A stretch of 64,000 bases of DNA, taken from assembly GCF_037038585.1 (NCBI RefSeq), contig NC_092523.1, positions 45,208,501 through 45,272,500 of the forward strand, in the 5' to 3' direction. Of the stretch, positions 63,166 to 64,000 are shown one piece after another. Source of the stretch: Patagioenas fasciata (taxonomy: Eukaryota; Chordata; Aves; Columbiformes; Columbidae). Below the pieces are notes generated by a model that was not told the origin of the DNA, made no database searches, and was given only the letters and a program-made list of their open reading frames with translations. Position numbers and translations under genes: made by a program. Every line of letters begins with the position of its first letter. The first letter of the stretch is position 1.

Positions 63166-64000
63166 TAGCATTTAAATTAATGTTATTGCACCCCTCCTAG
63201 GATTCCTTTTTGCTTTGTAAGTAGAGTTATCATTTTTAAATACACATAATTAAAAGGTGTGGTAACTTCAGATAGCAAAGAATATTCATAATTATTAAGA
63301 TTCAGGAAAGTTTTGATATTTTCATCAGTACAGACTTGCATCTAATTGGAGTTACTATTGATCTTAACGCAAAAAGACATTGCCAAGGTTTTGTTTTTTT
63401 TTCATAACAAAGAACTTTACTAGCTACTGCTTAGAATTACTGTTTAACAGTTTGAAAACTGCTTCCTTAAAGTAACAATTTGAGAATTGCATTTGTTTCA
63501 TATTTAAAAATATATTTAACACTATTTTGCTGCTTGCCATTTATGAATTTTTACTGATAGCCTTCTCTCTCTCTACATGTATTTATGAACACAATTGTAC
63601 AAAAGTAGAGACAGATATGAACCAAATCTTTGGATCGTGAGTCCCTGCACGTCAGAGTTAAGAGGAGCTCTAAATCAGCACCTATCTGACTCTTCATGTG
63701 CTGGTATCAAGTACCACTCCAACACAGAACAACCTTCATCTTCAGAGTTCAAAATGCTTATCTGAGCATCACAGCTTGGGCTCGTCTGTAGAAAAAAACT
63801 GCTGCACAGATTCAAGTGAACTGGGGATGGTGACACTGCCAAAAACTGAAACATTGACCCAACCTTGACAGTGTCCTTTTAGATTTCAGGCTCTTTATAA
63901 CCCAACTGTAGCTAGTAAAATTAATGGAACACTTGCAAATAAAACCATAGAAAAAAGTTTATTTCAAATGTCAAGCATCGCCAAGTAATTTTATATTAAC

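Larger units (their letters stand above)
57241..64000. other. AT-rich non-coding stretch, no gene recognised
   Basis: No gene is supported; every open frame is under 80 codons. Simple tracts lie at 57283-57298 (16 T) and 59241-59282 (AAAC repeat plus 12 C). A short TA-rich palindromic patch (atatgtatatatacatat) lies near 58,483-58,502. A joined TCF/LEF-octamer motif is at 63153-63165. The right edge is cut by the window. Confidence 0.6.

Noticed and set aside
1-64000. CRISPR array, prophage, operons or other microbial systems
   Set aside because: No regularly spaced direct repeats and no dense coding; repeat content is vertebrate.
1-64000. Endogenous retrovirus or LTR pair
   Set aside because: No long direct repeats with TG...CA ends, no primer-binding site and no gag, pol or env-like frame were seen.

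Overview
This window reads as vertebrate nuclear DNA that is almost entirely non-coding, most likely from a bird. It is AT-rich with depleted CpG. No stretch has the coding density, operons or ribosome-binding sites of a microbe. At 48815-48941 it carries the 3' end of a CR1 LINE of the type common in birds, ending in the usual short ATTCTATG-like terminus. Other interspersed repeats are few, old and short: MIR-like SINE remnants and one hAT-like end. I saw no Alu, B1 or L1 sequence. Low repeat load plus CR1 fits a bird macrochromosome; a crocodile or turtle is possible but would usually carry more repeats. The organism call is inference from repeat content.

I could not support any complete protein-coding gene. 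The open frames are short, lack recognisable domains, often overlap open frames on the other strand, and mostly have the lengths expected by chance. The window is therefore best described as a gene desert or the inside of one or more very large introns. Two places have exon-like signals without a recognised product: 168-260 and 55316-55459.

Layout: 1-4457 is featureless apart from one small hairpin and a GC-richer patch. 4458-4855 holds two MIR-like remnants in the same orientation. A CTCF-like motif lies at 5874-5887. From 6 to 28.9 kb there is unique AT-rich sequence with homopolymer tracts, possible MIR remnants and a hAT-like terminus near 17.1 kb. At 28901-29402 lies the most striking structure: a large, nearly perfect inverted repeat of about 196 bp per arm around a 108-bp spacer. 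From 29.4 to 46.5 kb there is unique sequence with two GC/CpG-richer islands and a stretch rich in TAATTA cores. A short tandem repeat lies at 46559-46618, a tRNA-like decayed segment near 47.1 kb, and the CR1 end at 48.9 kb. From 49 to 64 kb the sequence is unique, with simple repeats, a second CTCF-like motif, the exon-like stretch at 55.3 kb, a CpG-richer island at 56.9-57.2 kb, and a joined TCF/LEF-octamer motif near 63.15 kb.

No genes working together can be described here. Any biological role would probably be regulatory or structural. The inverted repeat is the best candidate for something undescribed.
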